Part shown: piece after piece, positions 1 to 9,180 of the stretch
Numbering within the stretch: position 1 is the first letter of the stretch
Layout of the letters: each line of letters starts with the position of its first letter
Made by a program: the position numbers and the translations under genes
Assembly: GCA_022008415.1 (NCBI GenBank)
Contig: JAIRBC010000012.1
Coordinates: forward strand, 62,001-126,000
Source: Cerina litoralis
Lineage (GTDB): Bacteria; Bacteroidota; Bacteroidia; Flavobacteriales; Flavobacteriaceae
Length of the DNA: 64,000 nt
Direction: 5' to 3'
Notes under the pieces: generated by a model
What the model was told of the DNA's origin: nothing
Database searches by the model: none
What the model saw: only the letters and a program-made list of their open reading frames with translations

Positions 1-1475
1 TAGGGCGACCTGGACATACGATTGTGGAAACCGGCTCCAATTGCCGGATGATCATGACGAAATTTACCGAGCTTTTGCCAGTAGTGCAGGATCTTCTGCT
101 TTTCGGACAGGCTGTCCACCGAGGCCCAATTCATGAACGACCGCAAGGTGGCATCCCCTTTGGCTCCCGCGATACTGAGACTTCTCGCGGTTTCATCACC
201 GTAGTAGATCTGCGAAGCACCAGGGGTGAGCAATAAAATATTGGCGTCCCGGTAAGGCGATTTTCGCTCGCGATCGTAGGGTTCCATATCGTCATGGGAG
301 GTCAAATAGTTTAGTACGCTTTTTCCTTTTAGTTTGGTTTGCAGTAGCGTACTGTACTTTTTAAAGATGGTTTCATAATCGTTATGGGCGTCCGCTTTCA
401 ATTCAAAGTTGATAAGGCTCTTGTATCCGTAGTTAAAGTAGTCTACCTTTTTGTCCCCGAAATTAAATTCCCTACCATTGGAGATGTTATAGCCGTAAAC
501 CTCGCCGACCATGTAAAATGGAGTACTGTCCAATACTTGGTCCGGATGTCTCTTTTTCCATGCTTGGAAGGCAAACGATGCCTCCTTGTAAAGTTCGGAC
601 CATGCCTGTTCGTTGACGTGTTTTGCGGTATCTACCCTAAATCCATCGATGCCCAGATCGTTCACATAATCGGTTAACCACTTGATAATATAAAATCGGG
701 GCGCTCTGGAATACCCGGTGCGCTCGAAGAACAATTGCAATTCATCTAATTCAGGACTCAACCGACCTTCTTCCTTCCATTTTGCCAGCAGGCCATCCGG
801 GAGCTCAACCGCCTCATCGGTTTCCGTATAAATGTCGGGCAGGTTCTTCACCAGGGTGCATTCGGTGGTTGCCATATAACTGGTATAGTCGCACAAAGGA
901 CCGGTTCGCACCCATTCCGGGGGCCAGATTGGATCTTCCTTGGTGACCGGTCCGGTATGGTTCATAACAACATCCATAAGAACACGTATACCTTTTGAGT
1001 GGGCGGTATTTACCATTTTTTCCAAGTCTTTTTTAGTGCCAAAATTGGGGTCCAATGCGGTCCAGTCCTTGGCCCAATACCCGTGATAACCATACGTTTT
1101 GCCCGTACCTTCATCGACCACCCCGTGTATCTGCTCCACTGGCGGTGAAAACCAAATTGCATTGACCCCTAGTTTTGTAAAATAGCCCTCTTCCAGTTTT
1201 TTGGTAATCCCTGCAAAATCGCCTCCCATAAAACCGCGTAGGACGCCAGTTGTATCGGTCCTTCCAAAATTTATATCATTTTCGGGATTACCGTTATAAA
1301 AGCGATCGGTCAATAAAAAATAAACATTGGCACCTTCCCATAAAAAAGGGGTGTTCTTTTTAGGTTTAGGGACGGAATCTTGCAGAACGATAGATTCTTT
1401 AAAAGGTCTATTTTTTTCTTGCTTGCAGGAAAGGAGAAAGGAGACTATTGCAATGGCAACCAGTAATTTCCGCAT
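1..1475 (-). CDS. GH13 alpha-amylase family lipoprotein (C-terminus outside window)
   Basis: Alpha-glucan hydrolase of the alpha-amylase superfamily, probably anchored in the outer envelope. The frame is open from an ATG at 1475 to the window edge, about 491 codons, so the C-terminal domain is missing. The N-terminus has a hydrophobic stretch ending in LLSC, a lipobox with Cys17. All four conserved GH13 regions can be read: DVVMNH near residue 167, GFRVDTAKH with nucleophile Asp282, GEVYG with acid/base Glu325, and SHDD with Asp395. The catalytic triad is complete, so an active enzyme is expected. Substrate range (starch, maltodextrin, cyclic dextrin) cannot be told from what is visible. No SusC/SusD pair is inside the window on this side. 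Confidence 0.93.
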   Translation of the reverse strand, partial: MRKLLVAIAIVSFLLSCKQEKNRPFKESIVLQDSVPKPKKNTPFLWEGANVYFLLTDRFYNGNPENDINFGRTDTTGVLRGFMGGDFAGITKKLEEGYFTKLGVNAIWFSPPVEQIHGVVDEGTGKTYGYHGYWAKDWTALDPNFGTKKDLEKMVNTAHSKGIRVLMDVVMNHTGPVTKEDPIWPPEWVRTGPLCDYTSYMATTECTLVKNLPDIYTETDEAVELPDGLLAKWKEEGRLSPELDELQLFFERTGYSRAPRFYIIKWLTDYVNDLGIDGFRVDTAKHVNEQAWSELYKEASFAFQAWKKRHPDQVLDSTPFYMVGEVYGYNISNGREFNFGDKKVDYFNYGYKSLINFELKADAHNDYETIFKKYSTLLQTKLKGKSVLNYLTSHDDMEPYDRERKSPYRDANILLLTPGASQIYYGDETARSLSIAGAKGDATLRSFMNWASVDSLSEKQKILHYWQKLGKFRHDHPAIGAGFHNRMSRSP

Positions 1476-1587
1476 ATTGGTTTCAATTGATTTAAATATG
1501 CTCTAAAGCTATAAAATGATAACTGAAATAGAAAATTTCTTTTTCTAGTTTCATTGGATATAAATAGATAACCGGATTTGTTGCATC

Positions 1588-1735
1588 CTAATGTTTATCT
1601 CGGTCACTACGCCTCCCGTATTGGCCAAGCAAGCCATCATTGATCTGCAGCATCTTTGCGAACAAGGTACGCAAAGAGGTCGATTGCTTTGTCTCGATTA
1701 ATTCTAGAACAACTTGAAACGAATCACTTACCGCG
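1588..1735 (-). pseudogene. possible gene remnant (C-terminal tail without a start)
   Basis: Between the amylase and the next gene, one minus-strand frame reads about 45 codons of protein-like sequence, including LRTLFAKMLQINDGLLGQYG, and ends in a stop at 1588-1590. It has no ATG, and upstream it runs into the end of the neighbouring gene in another frame. I do not recognise the family. It may be the tail of a decayed gene or only a chance open frame. Confidence 0.2.
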
Positions 1736-2503
1736 GTTCAAGACCTTAAAGTCTTCGTAACAGCCACTTACAGCGTCCAGTATTTGAAGGTCATTGGCCG
1801 TAGCAATAAAAGATCTGGAGTAGTTGCAATTAGTGAGAATATCCTCAATATCCACTTTTTCTAAATGTAGAAGTTCGGTAAGCAGCTCACGGTCAAATTT
1901 AGAAGCCAAAAGATCGCGTATTTGATCATCTTGTTTCATCAAGCGGAGCTTTTTCATCTGTTTAACTTCTTTTCCAAAAAGGTTACGCAACATATCTGCC
2001 GGATTGAGAATGGCGCCCAATACCTTGGTTACCGCACTTGGGTTCTTGCTGCCGGCTTCATACCCTTTTTCTAGTCCCGAGATACTGTATTGATAGCCTT
2101 CGTTGATCGGTATGTTCTTTACGTCGATTTCAAGGAAACCCGTTAGTTCGTAAGGCGTAACAATGACTTCTTCCAAAGCGTAAGCCATCTCGGTAAGCGC
2201 TATTTTTGTATTCTTGAATTTGAGCATATCGTTGGTGACCCTTATTTTTTGGGTTTTAAATCCCAAATAGGAAAGGTATAAGGTGTCGTTGGCCGAAGCC
2301 GTTATGGAAAACTCCCCTTTTTCGTTGGTAATCGTACCAATAACTTTGTTAAGGTTAATAACATGTACGCTCTCCAAGGGAAAATCCGATTGTGCGTTGA
2401 TAACCAGCGCGTTTAGCTTTTTGGCCTCAACAGTTTCACTGTTGTCCTGGCCAAAGGCTGAAAGGCCAGTTAGGACAAAACAATACGTTATAAACTTTCT
2501 CAT
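1724..2503 (-). CDS. carboxypeptidase-regulatory-like (CarboxypepD_reg-like) domain protein
   Basis: Secreted 259-residue protein. Residues 1-18 form a Sec signal peptide ending in SAFGQ. Residues about 28-115 look like the carboxypeptidase-regulatory-like beta-sandwich also found at the front of TonB-dependent receptors: a surface-type VHVINLNKVIGTITNEKGEF stretch, then LYLSYLGFKTQKI. The remaining 140 residues are mostly helical and have no catalytic motif that I can see. It lies 78 bases downstream of the DEAD-box helicase on the same strand and may be co-transcribed. It is not a receptor: no plug or barrel follows. Function unknown, probably an envelope or adhesion accessory. Confidence 0.8.
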   Translation of the reverse strand: MRKFITYCFVLTGLSAFGQDNSETVEAKKLNALVINAQSDFPLESVHVINLNKVIGTITNEKGEFSITASANDTLYLSYLGFKTQKIRVTNDMLKFKNTKIALTEMAYALEEVIVTPYELTGFLEIDVKNIPINEGYQYSISGLEKGYEAGSKNPSAVTKVLGAILNPADMLRNLFGKEVKQMKKLRLMKQDDQIRDLLASKFDRELLTELLHLEKVDIEDILTNCNYSRSFIATANDLQILDAVSGCYEDFKVLNRGK

Positions 2504-2581
2504 GTATCAAAATCCAAAGCTAAAAATAATCAACTAATCAAAAAAATACGCCGGAGCGTATTTTTTTAATAAACAATTAAC

Positions 2582-4351
2582 TTAATAGAATCCCTGATTC
2601 TTCCTGCCCTTGCTGCGTCGTCCCGAAGATTCCTTTTTGTGGCCCCAATCCGGATTTCCACTTCTTCTTTTGCCTCGGCCCCTATCTCTTCCTCGGTTTC
2701 GATCACGGCCCCTGCCACCGCCGCTACCGCCGTTTTTGGAAATCTCGACGTTAACAAATCTGCCATCCACCTTAAAATCGGTAAAAGTGCTCAAAATGGC
2801 CTCCGAAACCTGGGCATCCGTATTAAAAAATGAAAAACTTTCTTTAACGTCAACCTTGTAGACGTCTTCTTTGCCTAAATTAACGGTATCCCTAAGAAAA
2901 TCCTTCAGGGACATCCAATCATATCCGTCTTTTTCGCCCACATTTATAAAATAGCGGACGGAGCCATCGGACGGTATCCCGTTTCCCGCTCCTCGATTTC
3001 CTTTCCTGTCTCCACGTTTCTTGGACCCATCCGTATTCAGGTCCTTGGCCTTGTTGTAATAATTAAAGAAACGGGTGAATTCTACCGAAATCATTTTTTT
3101 GATCAGTTCTTCCCGGTCTAACCCTCTGAGGACATCATTGATTGCCGGCAGATAGTTATCTACCTCCTTATTTATTTCGGTCTCCTTTATTTTATTCGCT
3201 AAATGGTACAACTGTGTTTCACAGATTTCCATTCCCGTCGGAATCTTTTTGGCCACAAAATTTTGTTTGATCTTGTTTTCGATCGACTTAATTTTGCGAA
3301 GTTCACTTCGGGTAACGATTACCATGGAAATGCCCGATTTACCGGCTCTTCCGGTTCTACCGCTACGGTGGGTATAGGTTTCGATCTCGTCCGGTAATTG
3401 ATAGTTGATCACGTGCGTGATATCGTCTACATCGATTCCGCGGGCAGCCACGTCGGTAGCGACCAACATCTGTACCTGCTTTTTTCGGAACGCGTTCATT
3501 ACTAGATCGCGTTGATTCTGACTTAGGTCACCGTGGAGCGCCCCCGCATTGTAACCATCTTCGATAAGACTTTCGGCAACTTTTTGGGTGTCCCGCTTGG
3601 TACGACAAAAAACAACGGAAAAGATATCCGGATTGGCATCCGCCAATCGCTTTAGACCGTTGTACCTGTCCCTGCCACCAACAACATAATATTCGTGATG
3701 AACGGTTGTGGCCCCTGCATTTTTATCACCAACCGTGATTTCCTTGGGTGAGTGCATGAATTTTTTTGCGATAGCAGAAACCTCCCTAGGCATAGTAGCG
3801 GAGAAAAGCCAAGTGGATTTTTCTTTCGGGGTATTCGATAAGATATCTTGAATATCTTCGTAAAACCCCATATTTAACATCTCATCGGCCTCGTCCAAAA
3901 TACAATAATCGATTTTGGAAATATCTACCAATCCACGGCCTATCATGTCTTTCATCCTACCTGGGGTGGCCACCACGATCTGTGCGCCCCGCTTTATTTG
4001 CCGGGCCTGTTCGGTAATGCTGGCCCCGCCATAAATGGCTACAACATGGACTCCCTTGACATATTTGGAATACAATTGCATTTCATTGGTGATCTGCATG
4101 CAAAGTTCTCGGGTAGGGGAGAGGATAAGGCCTTGGGTAGTTCTACTATCCTTATCTATTTTTTGTATCAGAGGAAAACCAAAAGCGGCCGTTTTTCCTG
4201 TACCAGTCTGGGCCAGGGCAACCAAATCGGTTTCGTCCTCCAATAATAGGGGGATGGCTTTTTCCTGTACTTCTGAGGGGGATTCAAAGCCGAGGTCGGC
4301 AATGGCATCCAGTAAGGGCTTGTCTAGCCCCAATGCTTCAAATTTTGTCAT
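2582..4351 (-). CDS. DEAD-box RNA helicase with DbpA-type RNA-binding domain
   Basis: ATP-dependent RNA helicase of 589 residues that remodels RNA in ribosome assembly or at low temperature. Motifs in order: Q-motif near 24-34, Walker A AQTGTGKT 47-54, PTRELC 79-84, DEAD 153-156, SAT 184-186, then the second RecA domain with HRSGRTGR near 330. Residues about 465-540 match the DbpA RNA-binding fold, and the tail is a Gly/Arg-rich, RGG-like stretch (GGGRGRDRNRGRDRG) that should bind RNA. This order is that of the CsdA/DeaD type. A TAnnTTTG box at 4461-4468 would give a 5' leader of about 100 bases, as is common for cold-induced helicase genes. I leave the gene symbol empty because the window holds a second DEAD-box gene. 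Confidence 0.93.
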   Translation of the reverse strand: MTKFEALGLDKPLLDAIADLGFESPSEVQEKAIPLLLEDETDLVALAQTGTGKTAAFGFPLIQKIDKDSRTTQGLILSPTRELCMQITNEMQLYSKYVKGVHVVAIYGGASITEQARQIKRGAQIVVATPGRMKDMIGRGLVDISKIDYCILDEADEMLNMGFYEDIQDILSNTPKEKSTWLFSATMPREVSAIAKKFMHSPKEITVGDKNAGATTVHHEYYVVGGRDRYNGLKRLADANPDIFSVVFCRTKRDTQKVAESLIEDGYNAGALHGDLSQNQRDLVMNAFRKKQVQMLVATDVAARGIDVDDITHVINYQLPDEIETYTHRSGRTGRAGKSGISMVIVTRSELRKIKSIENKIKQNFVAKKIPTGMEICETQLYHLANKIKETEINKEVDNYLPAINDVLRGLDREELIKKMISVEFTRFFNYYNKAKDLNTDGSKKRGDRKGNRGAGNGIPSDGSVRYFINVGEKDGYDWMSLKDFLRDTVNLGKEDVYKVDVKESFSFFNTDAQVSEAILSTFTDFKVDGRFVNVEISKNGGSGGGRGRDRNRGRDRGRGKRRSGNPDWGHKKESSGRRSKGRKNQGFY

Positions 4352-4460
4352 AAAAGATTAAAGTTAATCGCAAATATGTATGTTGCATAGAGCGATTATT
4401 GCAATAACCCATTATGCCCAGCGCAACACATGCTATACCAGCGGCGTTAAAAATTTCGTG

Positions 4461-4468
4461 CAAAGGTA
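4461..4468 (-). promoter_or_regulatory. putative -7 box (TACCTTTG) for the DEAD-box helicase
   Basis: On the minus strand this reads TACCTTTG and fits the Bacteroidota -7 consensus TAnnTTTG. No clear TTG lies at the expected -33 distance. If used, transcription starts near 4455 and leaves roughly 100 bases of untranslated leader before the ATG at 4351. Confidence 0.4.
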
Positions 4469-4540
4469 CTGTTAATTATCTGAATGTGGGCGTTATAAGT
4501 CAATTCTTTTACGGAACTGGACTTTAATAGCGCCCGCAGT

Positions 4541-5185
4541 TCATGGTATTAGGCTGTAACCGTAGCCAGCGATAGCGGTCCCAAGCATCCCAAATATTAT
4601 CATAAGACCGATGAATACCTGTTGCATCCTGCGGTGATCGTATATAATGATGCAGACCGCGCCCAAAACAATGCTAATTTGGAAGAAAAGCACCCCAAGA
4701 TCAAATTTTTGCGCGGCCATTTCATAGGCATCAGCTTGTGCCCACCATTCCTTTACCCCGATAATCTTTCCCATTTCACCATCTAGGTCTTGGGCCCAGT
4801 ATTCCATAGGGATGTTGGCAGACCCCACCAAAATTTCTGTCTTTTCCGCTTCGTATTTTAGGACCATGGATTTGGTGGTCTCTATCTTCGTTTTTACAGC
4901 ATCTGTTTTGTTGTCGTCTACCAAGCCCGTTCCCAGCAGGGTTTGTAGATAGTCCAGTTCGCTCTCCTTGAGAATTTGTTTGATGCTTTTGGATTGGTAC
5001 CAGTTAGAATAACTACCCAATTTATTGTGTACTATCATCATCTTTTCCCCCAAATTACTGTTCCCAAGTTGTACAATGCCCATCAGTACCGCAAAAAAGA
5101 CGATCAGGATACCCCCTGCCATTTGGGTGCGTTTGTTGGTAGGGGAATCAATAATTTGTTCTCCCTTTTTTTCGCTAGTTGTCAT
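4541..5185 (-). CDS. DUF4337-like membrane protein
   Basis: 214-residue protein with one membrane segment near residues 22-43 and two more close to the C-terminus (about 165-185 and 190-211), separated by a long charged helical region. This layout and the length fit the DUF4337 family, whose function is not known. The soluble middle part would lie in the periplasm if the N-terminus is inside. Its start overlaps the end of rdgB by 11 bases (5175-5185), so the two are translationally coupled and surely co-transcribed. No catalytic motif is visible. The family call is from overall layout and is moderately sure; the reading frame is certain. Confidence 0.75.
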   Translation of the reverse strand: MTTSEKKGEQIIDSPTNKRTQMAGGILIVFFAVLMGIVQLGNSNLGEKMMIVHNKLGSYSNWYQSKSIKQILKESELDYLQTLLGTGLVDDNKTDAVKTKIETTKSMVLKYEAEKTEILVGSANIPMEYWAQDLDGEMGKIIGVKEWWAQADAYEMAAQKFDLGVLFFQISIVLGAVCIIIYDHRRMQQVFIGLMIIFGMLGTAIAGYGYSLIP

Positions 5186-5759
5186 ATCTTGATTTTAGAT
5201 GATTGATTAATCGAAGCATGGCTTGGCCTCTGTGGCTTATCTGGTTCTTTACGCGTAACGGAAGCTCTGCAAAGGTCTTGTCATATCCTTTGGGCAGAAA
5301 AATAGAATCGTACCCAAATCCCAGATCGCCAGTTCTTTTATACGTAATTTCACCTTCCACAATCCCCGAAAATAAATGTGATCGTTCCTCAAAATTTAGG
5401 GCGATTACGGTTTTGAACCTCGCAGACCTCTGGTCACTTTGCCCCAGCTCTGAAATAAGCTTCTCAATATTGTCATCCGGGTTCCTCTGTTCTCCGGCAT
5501 AGCGGGCAGAATGGACCCCTGGTGCCCCATTTAATGCATCTACCAAAAGCCCCGTATCGTCGGCAAAACAGGAATAACCAAAATTTAAGGTCACAAAATC
5601 GGCTTTCATCTTGGCGTTTTCCTCTAAAGTATCCCCCGTTTCGGGAATTTCGTCGAGACAACCTATATCATCTAGCGATAACAATTGTATGGTAGCGGGG
5701 AGCAGTTGTACAACTTCCTCGAATTTGTTGGGATTATGGGTGGCGAAGACAAGCTTCAT
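5175..5759 (-). CDS. rdgB: non-canonical purine NTP pyrophosphatase (RdgB/HAM1)
   Basis: Hydrolyses dITP, ITP and XTP to the monophosphates and so keeps deaminated purines out of DNA and RNA. The 194-residue length is normal. The N-terminus has the family signature ATHNPNKFEEV, followed by FADDTGLLVDAL with the metal-binding Asp pair, GAPGVHSARYAGE, and GDLGFGYDSIF; the end carries SHRGQA. All hallmark motifs are intact. It is the first gene of a two-gene unit with the DUF4337 protein. A TATTTTTG box at 5806-5813 lies about 47 bases upstream and may be its promoter. Confidence 0.97.
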   Translation of the reverse strand: MKLVFATHNPNKFEEVVQLLPATIQLLSLDDIGCLDEIPETGDTLEENAKMKADFVTLNFGYSCFADDTGLLVDALNGAPGVHSARYAGEQRNPDDNIEKLISELGQSDQRSARFKTVIALNFEERSHLFSGIVEGEITYKRTGDLGFGYDSIFLPKGYDKTFAELPLRVKNQISHRGQAMLRLINHLKSRYDN

Positions 5760-5805
5760 ATAAAATCTAAAAATTTGGTTGTGGTCGGTATGTTTATTAG
5801 TTGCG

Positions 5806-5813
5806 CAAAAATA
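5806..5813 (-). promoter_or_regulatory. putative -7 box (TATTTTTG) for rdgB
   Basis: The minus strand reads TATTTTTG, matching TAnnTTTG, 47 bases upstream of the rdgB start codon. No good -33 TTG is seen, so the call rests on the -7 box and its position alone. Confidence 0.4.
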
Positions 5814-5840
5814 GTAAATTTATTAACTTAAAATTTTGAT

Positions 5841-6293
5841 ATGCAGTTAAGGATCCCACCCCCCGTAGTAGCACTGATTTTTGGTATCGCCATGTACCTT
5901 TTGGCACGATTCCTGCCCTTTGGCCACTTTGATTTTTTTGGTCGAATATACTCGATTTATGGATTAACTGCGCTCGCAATTCTCTTGGTCGTTGCCGCTA
6001 AATGGCAATTCCGAAAATTAAATACGACTTCAAACCCCTTGACCCCTTCAAAAGCAACCTCCTTGGTGACGGCCGGGATATACAATTATTCTAGAAACCC
6101 GATGTATTTGGCCTTGCTGCTAATTTTATTGGCGTGGGGCTTATGGCTTGGGAACGCTTTTAATATCCTTTTGGCGGCAGGTTTTGTGGGTTATATGAAC
6201 AAGTTTCAGATTGTTCCCGAAGAAACTGCGCTGTTTTCCAAATTTGGAAAATCCTACCATCAGTATTGTATCCTGGTTCGAAGATGGTTTTAG
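5841..6293 (+). CDS. isoprenylcysteine carboxyl methyltransferase (ICMT)-like integral membrane protein
   Basis: 150-residue membrane protein with four or so hydrophobic segments. The C-terminal half carries the pattern typical of the PEMT/ICMT fold: GIYNYSRNPMYLALLLILLAWGL, then EE near 128 and FGKSYHQYCILVRRWF. Members bind S-adenosylmethionine through this part; bacterial substrates are mostly unknown, and lipids or other hydrophobic compounds are likely. It starts 81 bases from the divergent rdgB gene. Substrate not inferable. Confidence 0.8.
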   Translation: MQLRIPPPVVALIFGIAMYLLARFLPFGHFDFFGRIYSIYGLTALAILLVVAAKWQFRKLNTTSNPLTPSKATSLVTAGIYNYSRNPMYLALLLILLAWGLWLGNAFNILLAAGFVGYMNKFQIVPEETALFSKFGKSYHQYCILVRRWF

Positions 6294-6348
6294 ATGGAAA
6301 TATTCCATATACCCTAGGATATAATCCAAAATAGTGATATATTTGAAT

Positions 6349-7110
6349 ATGGAAAACGAACTGGCCATCGAGGTAAGGCACTTTGTAACGATACGCAGGG
6401 AATTGGGATATACGCAATCGGAGTTTGCTGAAATTTTGGGGATTCCCAATACTACGGCCGATATAGAAAGGGGGAGGACGAAGCTGTCTGGTAAGGTGGT
6501 AATGGAACTGTTGGGCAGATTCAAGATAAACCCTTTGTGGTTGTTCGGTAAGAGCGATCAGAAACAACTGGCGCCGTCTCACGCGAATGTGATACCCAAA
6601 GTGGTTACGGTGGACGGTTCGGATAAGGAAAATATGGTCTTGGTCAATGCCAAGGCTGCCGCGGGCTATCCACAAAACATTCAGGACGCCTCGTGGTATC
6701 GTCAATTGCCCGCTTTCGACCTTCCTTTGCCGGAATTTAGAAATGCAACCTATCGTGGGTTTCAGGTAGAAGGGGATAGTATGTTGCCCAATCTGCGTCC
6801 GGGGGAATGGGTGTTGGCAAAAGCAGTGGAAAGTTTGGAGGATATAAGACCCAATAAAATCTATGTGGTTGTCCTAGAGGATGCCGTTTTGGTCAAAAAA
6901 TTGGAAAAATCACCAATTTCCCCAAACATTTCCCTTATCTCATTAAACCAAAATTATCCCCCCTATTCGGTGGAGGCTGGTAAAATTCAGGAATTGTGGC
7001 AGGTAAGTAGCAAAATTACCTTTGGGGTGGATGCCTCGACAGAAACCGGATTGTTGCGTCAACTTCAAGAATCTATGGACGATTTGAAACGACAGCTCAG
7101 AAGATCCTAA
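6349..7110 (+). CDS. XRE-family transcriptional regulator with S24 (LexA-like) peptidase domain
   Basis: 253-residue repressor-like protein. Residues about 8-60 form a helix-turn-helix (RRELGYTQSEFAEILG) and residues about 125-215 a LexA/CI-type S24 domain with the serine in VEGDSMLPNLRPGEWV and the lysine in AVLVKKL, so both members of the Ser-Lys dyad are present. The end has a short coiled-coil stretch. I chose the ATG at 6349; a GTG at 6334 adds five residues but lies upstream of the conserved part. A TATATTTG box at 6338-6345 sits right before this ATG, which would make a very short leader if used. Not near any prophage gene, so probably a housekeeping or stress regulator. Confidence 0.87.
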   Translation: MENELAIEVRHFVTIRRELGYTQSEFAEILGIPNTTADIERGRTKLSGKVVMELLGRFKINPLWLFGKSDQKQLAPSHANVIPKVVTVDGSDKENMVLVNAKAAAGYPQNIQDASWYRQLPAFDLPLPEFRNATYRGFQVEGDSMLPNLRPGEWVLAKAVESLEDIRPNKIYVVVLEDAVLVKKLEKSPISPNISLISLNQNYPPYSVEAGKIQELWQVSSKITFGVDASTETGLLRQLQESMDDLKRQLRRS

Positions 7111-7232
7111 CTTAACACAAGATGTACTGTGATTTTTGACCGTGCTACCAATAGAGTTATTGTTTGATTTGAAAGCGCACATTTGATTTTGAAAGTTGTT
7201 GTTAATTTGTTGGAACGAAAACAAATTGCACG

Positions 7233-7784
7233 ATGGACACAAACAGATTATCCAAACCGATAGAGGACATACTTAACAAACAACTTACCAAGGAGGCCGA
7301 TGCGGCCCAAATATATCTTTCTTACGGTGTCTGGGCAGATAGCGAGGGCTATTCAGGTATTTCCAATTTTCTTTTTAGGCATTCCCAAGAGGAAAGAAAC
7401 CATATGACCAAGGTGATGGAGTATATTTTGGAAAGAGGGGGAAAGGCAAAAATTTCCGCCCTCTCCGCACCACCTAAAGACCCGAAGAATGTCCAGGAAT
7501 GTTTCGAAAAAATTCTTAAGCACGAAGTGGACAACACAACCGCTATTTACGGCATTGTTTCCTTGGCCCAGGAAGAAAAAGACTGGTCTACTTGGAATTT
7601 TGCACAATGGTTTGTCAAGGAACAGATTGAGGAGGAATCCTTGGCTCTGGATGTTCTCGATAAATTAAAAATTGCCGGTGGCCCAAAGGCCTCGAGCGAA
7701 TCCTTACTTTATCTGGATTCCCTGCTGGGTTCCAAAGATGATGAAGCAGATCTTGCAAGATCCGTATCCGCGATGAATCCTTAA
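7233..7784 (+). CDS. ferritin
   Basis: Iron-storage protein of 183 residues that forms the 24-subunit cage and oxidises Fe(II). Ferroxidase-site residues are in place: Glu21 in KQLTKEADAAQIYL, the EERNH motif with Glu54 and His57, a Glu in ILKHEVDN near 98, and EQIEEE near 130. The last 15 residues beyond helix E are longer than in the E. coli FtnA type. Single gene with no haem-binding Met pattern that would suggest bacterioferritin. Confidence 0.95.
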   Translation: MDTNRLSKPIEDILNKQLTKEADAAQIYLSYGVWADSEGYSGISNFLFRHSQEERNHMTKVMEYILERGGKAKISALSAPPKDPKNVQECFEKILKHEVDNTTAIYGIVSLAQEEKDWSTWNFAQWFVKEQIEEESLALDVLDKLKIAGGPKASSESLLYLDSLLGSKDDEADLARSVSAMNP

Positions 7785-7984
7785 GAGGCCAACCCAATAT
7801 TCCAAATTCTACATACCGTTAAGGCAAGACAAAGACTATAGATTATGGTTTTTCCAGAACCTAAAGTAACAGAAACCATAAACCGCCTCACCGCTTCATA
7901 GAGAACAGCAATCAAGGACCAAGGCAAAATAAATAGTTTATTGGTTCTCGAGTTAAGTTTTTTTTGTTTTAACCACTGACCACA

Positions 7985-9178
7985 TTATAAGACCTCACGT
8001 AAGATTCGTGACATGTTCTCTGCCCGTTGTTTTACTTCATTTTTGGTCCACCCCAATTTGATCAGGCAAGAAATGGTCCGCCCCACCCAATGATCCGATT
8101 TTGTAAAATCTGAATTGTGATAGTTGGGTAGGCCGTCATAAATTTGGTTAGAGAAGTAACCCAATCCCTTTAAATCCTTCAAATGGTCCCATTTTCTATG
8201 ATAATGCCAGTTATTGTCGTACCAATAAAAACAGGAATCGACCCCGGCATCACCGAGCGCCTTGTGCGCTCTTTGTGCGAGTTCTTGGGTAGGCATATAG
8301 AAACTTAGGAACGAGTAATTTTCGATTCCGCCTTCGGGCACCCTTCTAAACGTGATATCCGAGAGGTTCTGCAAGGATTTTCTAAGTATGGAGTAGTTTT
8401 TCTTCTGTATATCCAAAAAATTATCGAGACGCTTTATTTGGGCGAGTCCCACTGCTGCATGCAGTTCCGAAATACGGTAATTATAGCCAAGAAAAGGGTG
8501 GTTTTCGGCACCTCGATCCTTACCGATATGATCGTGTCCATGATCGGAATAATGATCCGCATTTTTATAATAATCCGGATCATTCGTAAGGACGGCGCCT
8601 CCCTCCCCACAGGTTATTGTTTTGACATAATCGAACGATAGGCACCCCAGATCGCCATAGCTTCCCAATGGTTTGCCTTCGTAGCTACCCCCGATTGCCT
8701 GACAGGCATCTTCCAGCAAAGTCAATTTGTATTTATGGCAGAGCGCCTTCAAGGCACCCAAATCTGCCATGGAACCGCACATATGGACAGGCATGATCAC
8801 TTTGGTCCTTTTTGTAATCGCCTTTTCCACCGCTGAGGGATCTAGTGTCAGAGTATCATCAACATCCACTAGTACCGGTACGGCACCCACGGACAATACA
8901 GCCTCAAAACTGGCGACAAAGGTAAACGTGGGCAAAATCACTTCATCCCCCGCATTTATCCCTGCGCTGGCAAGGGCCACCGTAAGTGCGGCCGTACCGC
9001 TGCTGACCAAGTGAACATGGTCTGCCTTCATTCTCTTGGCAAGGGCCTTTTCCAATTCGATCGCTTTCCAGTGGCCGTTCCGCATTCCGTCAAATCCATA
9101 GCGCATTAGTACTCCGGAATCGAGCACCTCCTGTACTTGAGCTCGTTCCTTATCGCCAAATAGTTCAAATCCTGGCAT
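7985..9178 (-). CDS. kdnA: DegT/DnrJ/EryC1/StrS aminotransferase, KdnA-like
   Basis: PLP-dependent sugar aminotransferase of 397 residues. The DegT fold is clear: GTAALTVALA, EDACQAIGGSY, and the internal-aldimine Lys186 in SFDYVKTITCGEGG. The start MPGFELFG, the loop MPVHMCGSMADL and HGHDHIG are, as I remember them, specific to KdnA, which with the oxidase KdnB makes 8-amino-3,8-dideoxy-octulosonate, a Kdo replacement in lipopolysaccharide. KdnB, an iron-type alcohol dehydrogenase normally adjacent, is not in this window. Family call certain, KdnA assignment from memory of motifs only. Confidence 0.8.
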   Translation of the reverse strand: MPGFELFGDKERAQVQEVLDSGVLMRYGFDGMRNGHWKAIELEKALAKRMKADHVHLVSSGTAALTVALASAGINAGDEVILPTFTFVASFEAVLSVGAVPVLVDVDDTLTLDPSAVEKAITKRTKVIMPVHMCGSMADLGALKALCHKYKLTLLEDACQAIGGSYEGKPLGSYGDLGCLSFDYVKTITCGEGGAVLTNDPDYYKNADHYSDHGHDHIGKDRGAENHPFLGYNYRISELHAAVGLAQIKRLDNFLDIQKKNYSILRKSLQNLSDITFRRVPEGGIENYSFLSFYMPTQELAQRAHKALGDAGVDSCFYWYDNNWHYHRKWDHLKDLKGLGYFSNQIYDGLPNYHNSDFTKSDHWVGRTISCLIKLGWTKNEVKQRAENMSRILREVL

Positions 9179-9180
9179 AT

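Noticed and set aside
7353-7607. 84-codon minus-strand frame over ferritin
   Set aside because: Antisense shadow of a well-supported ferritin gene.
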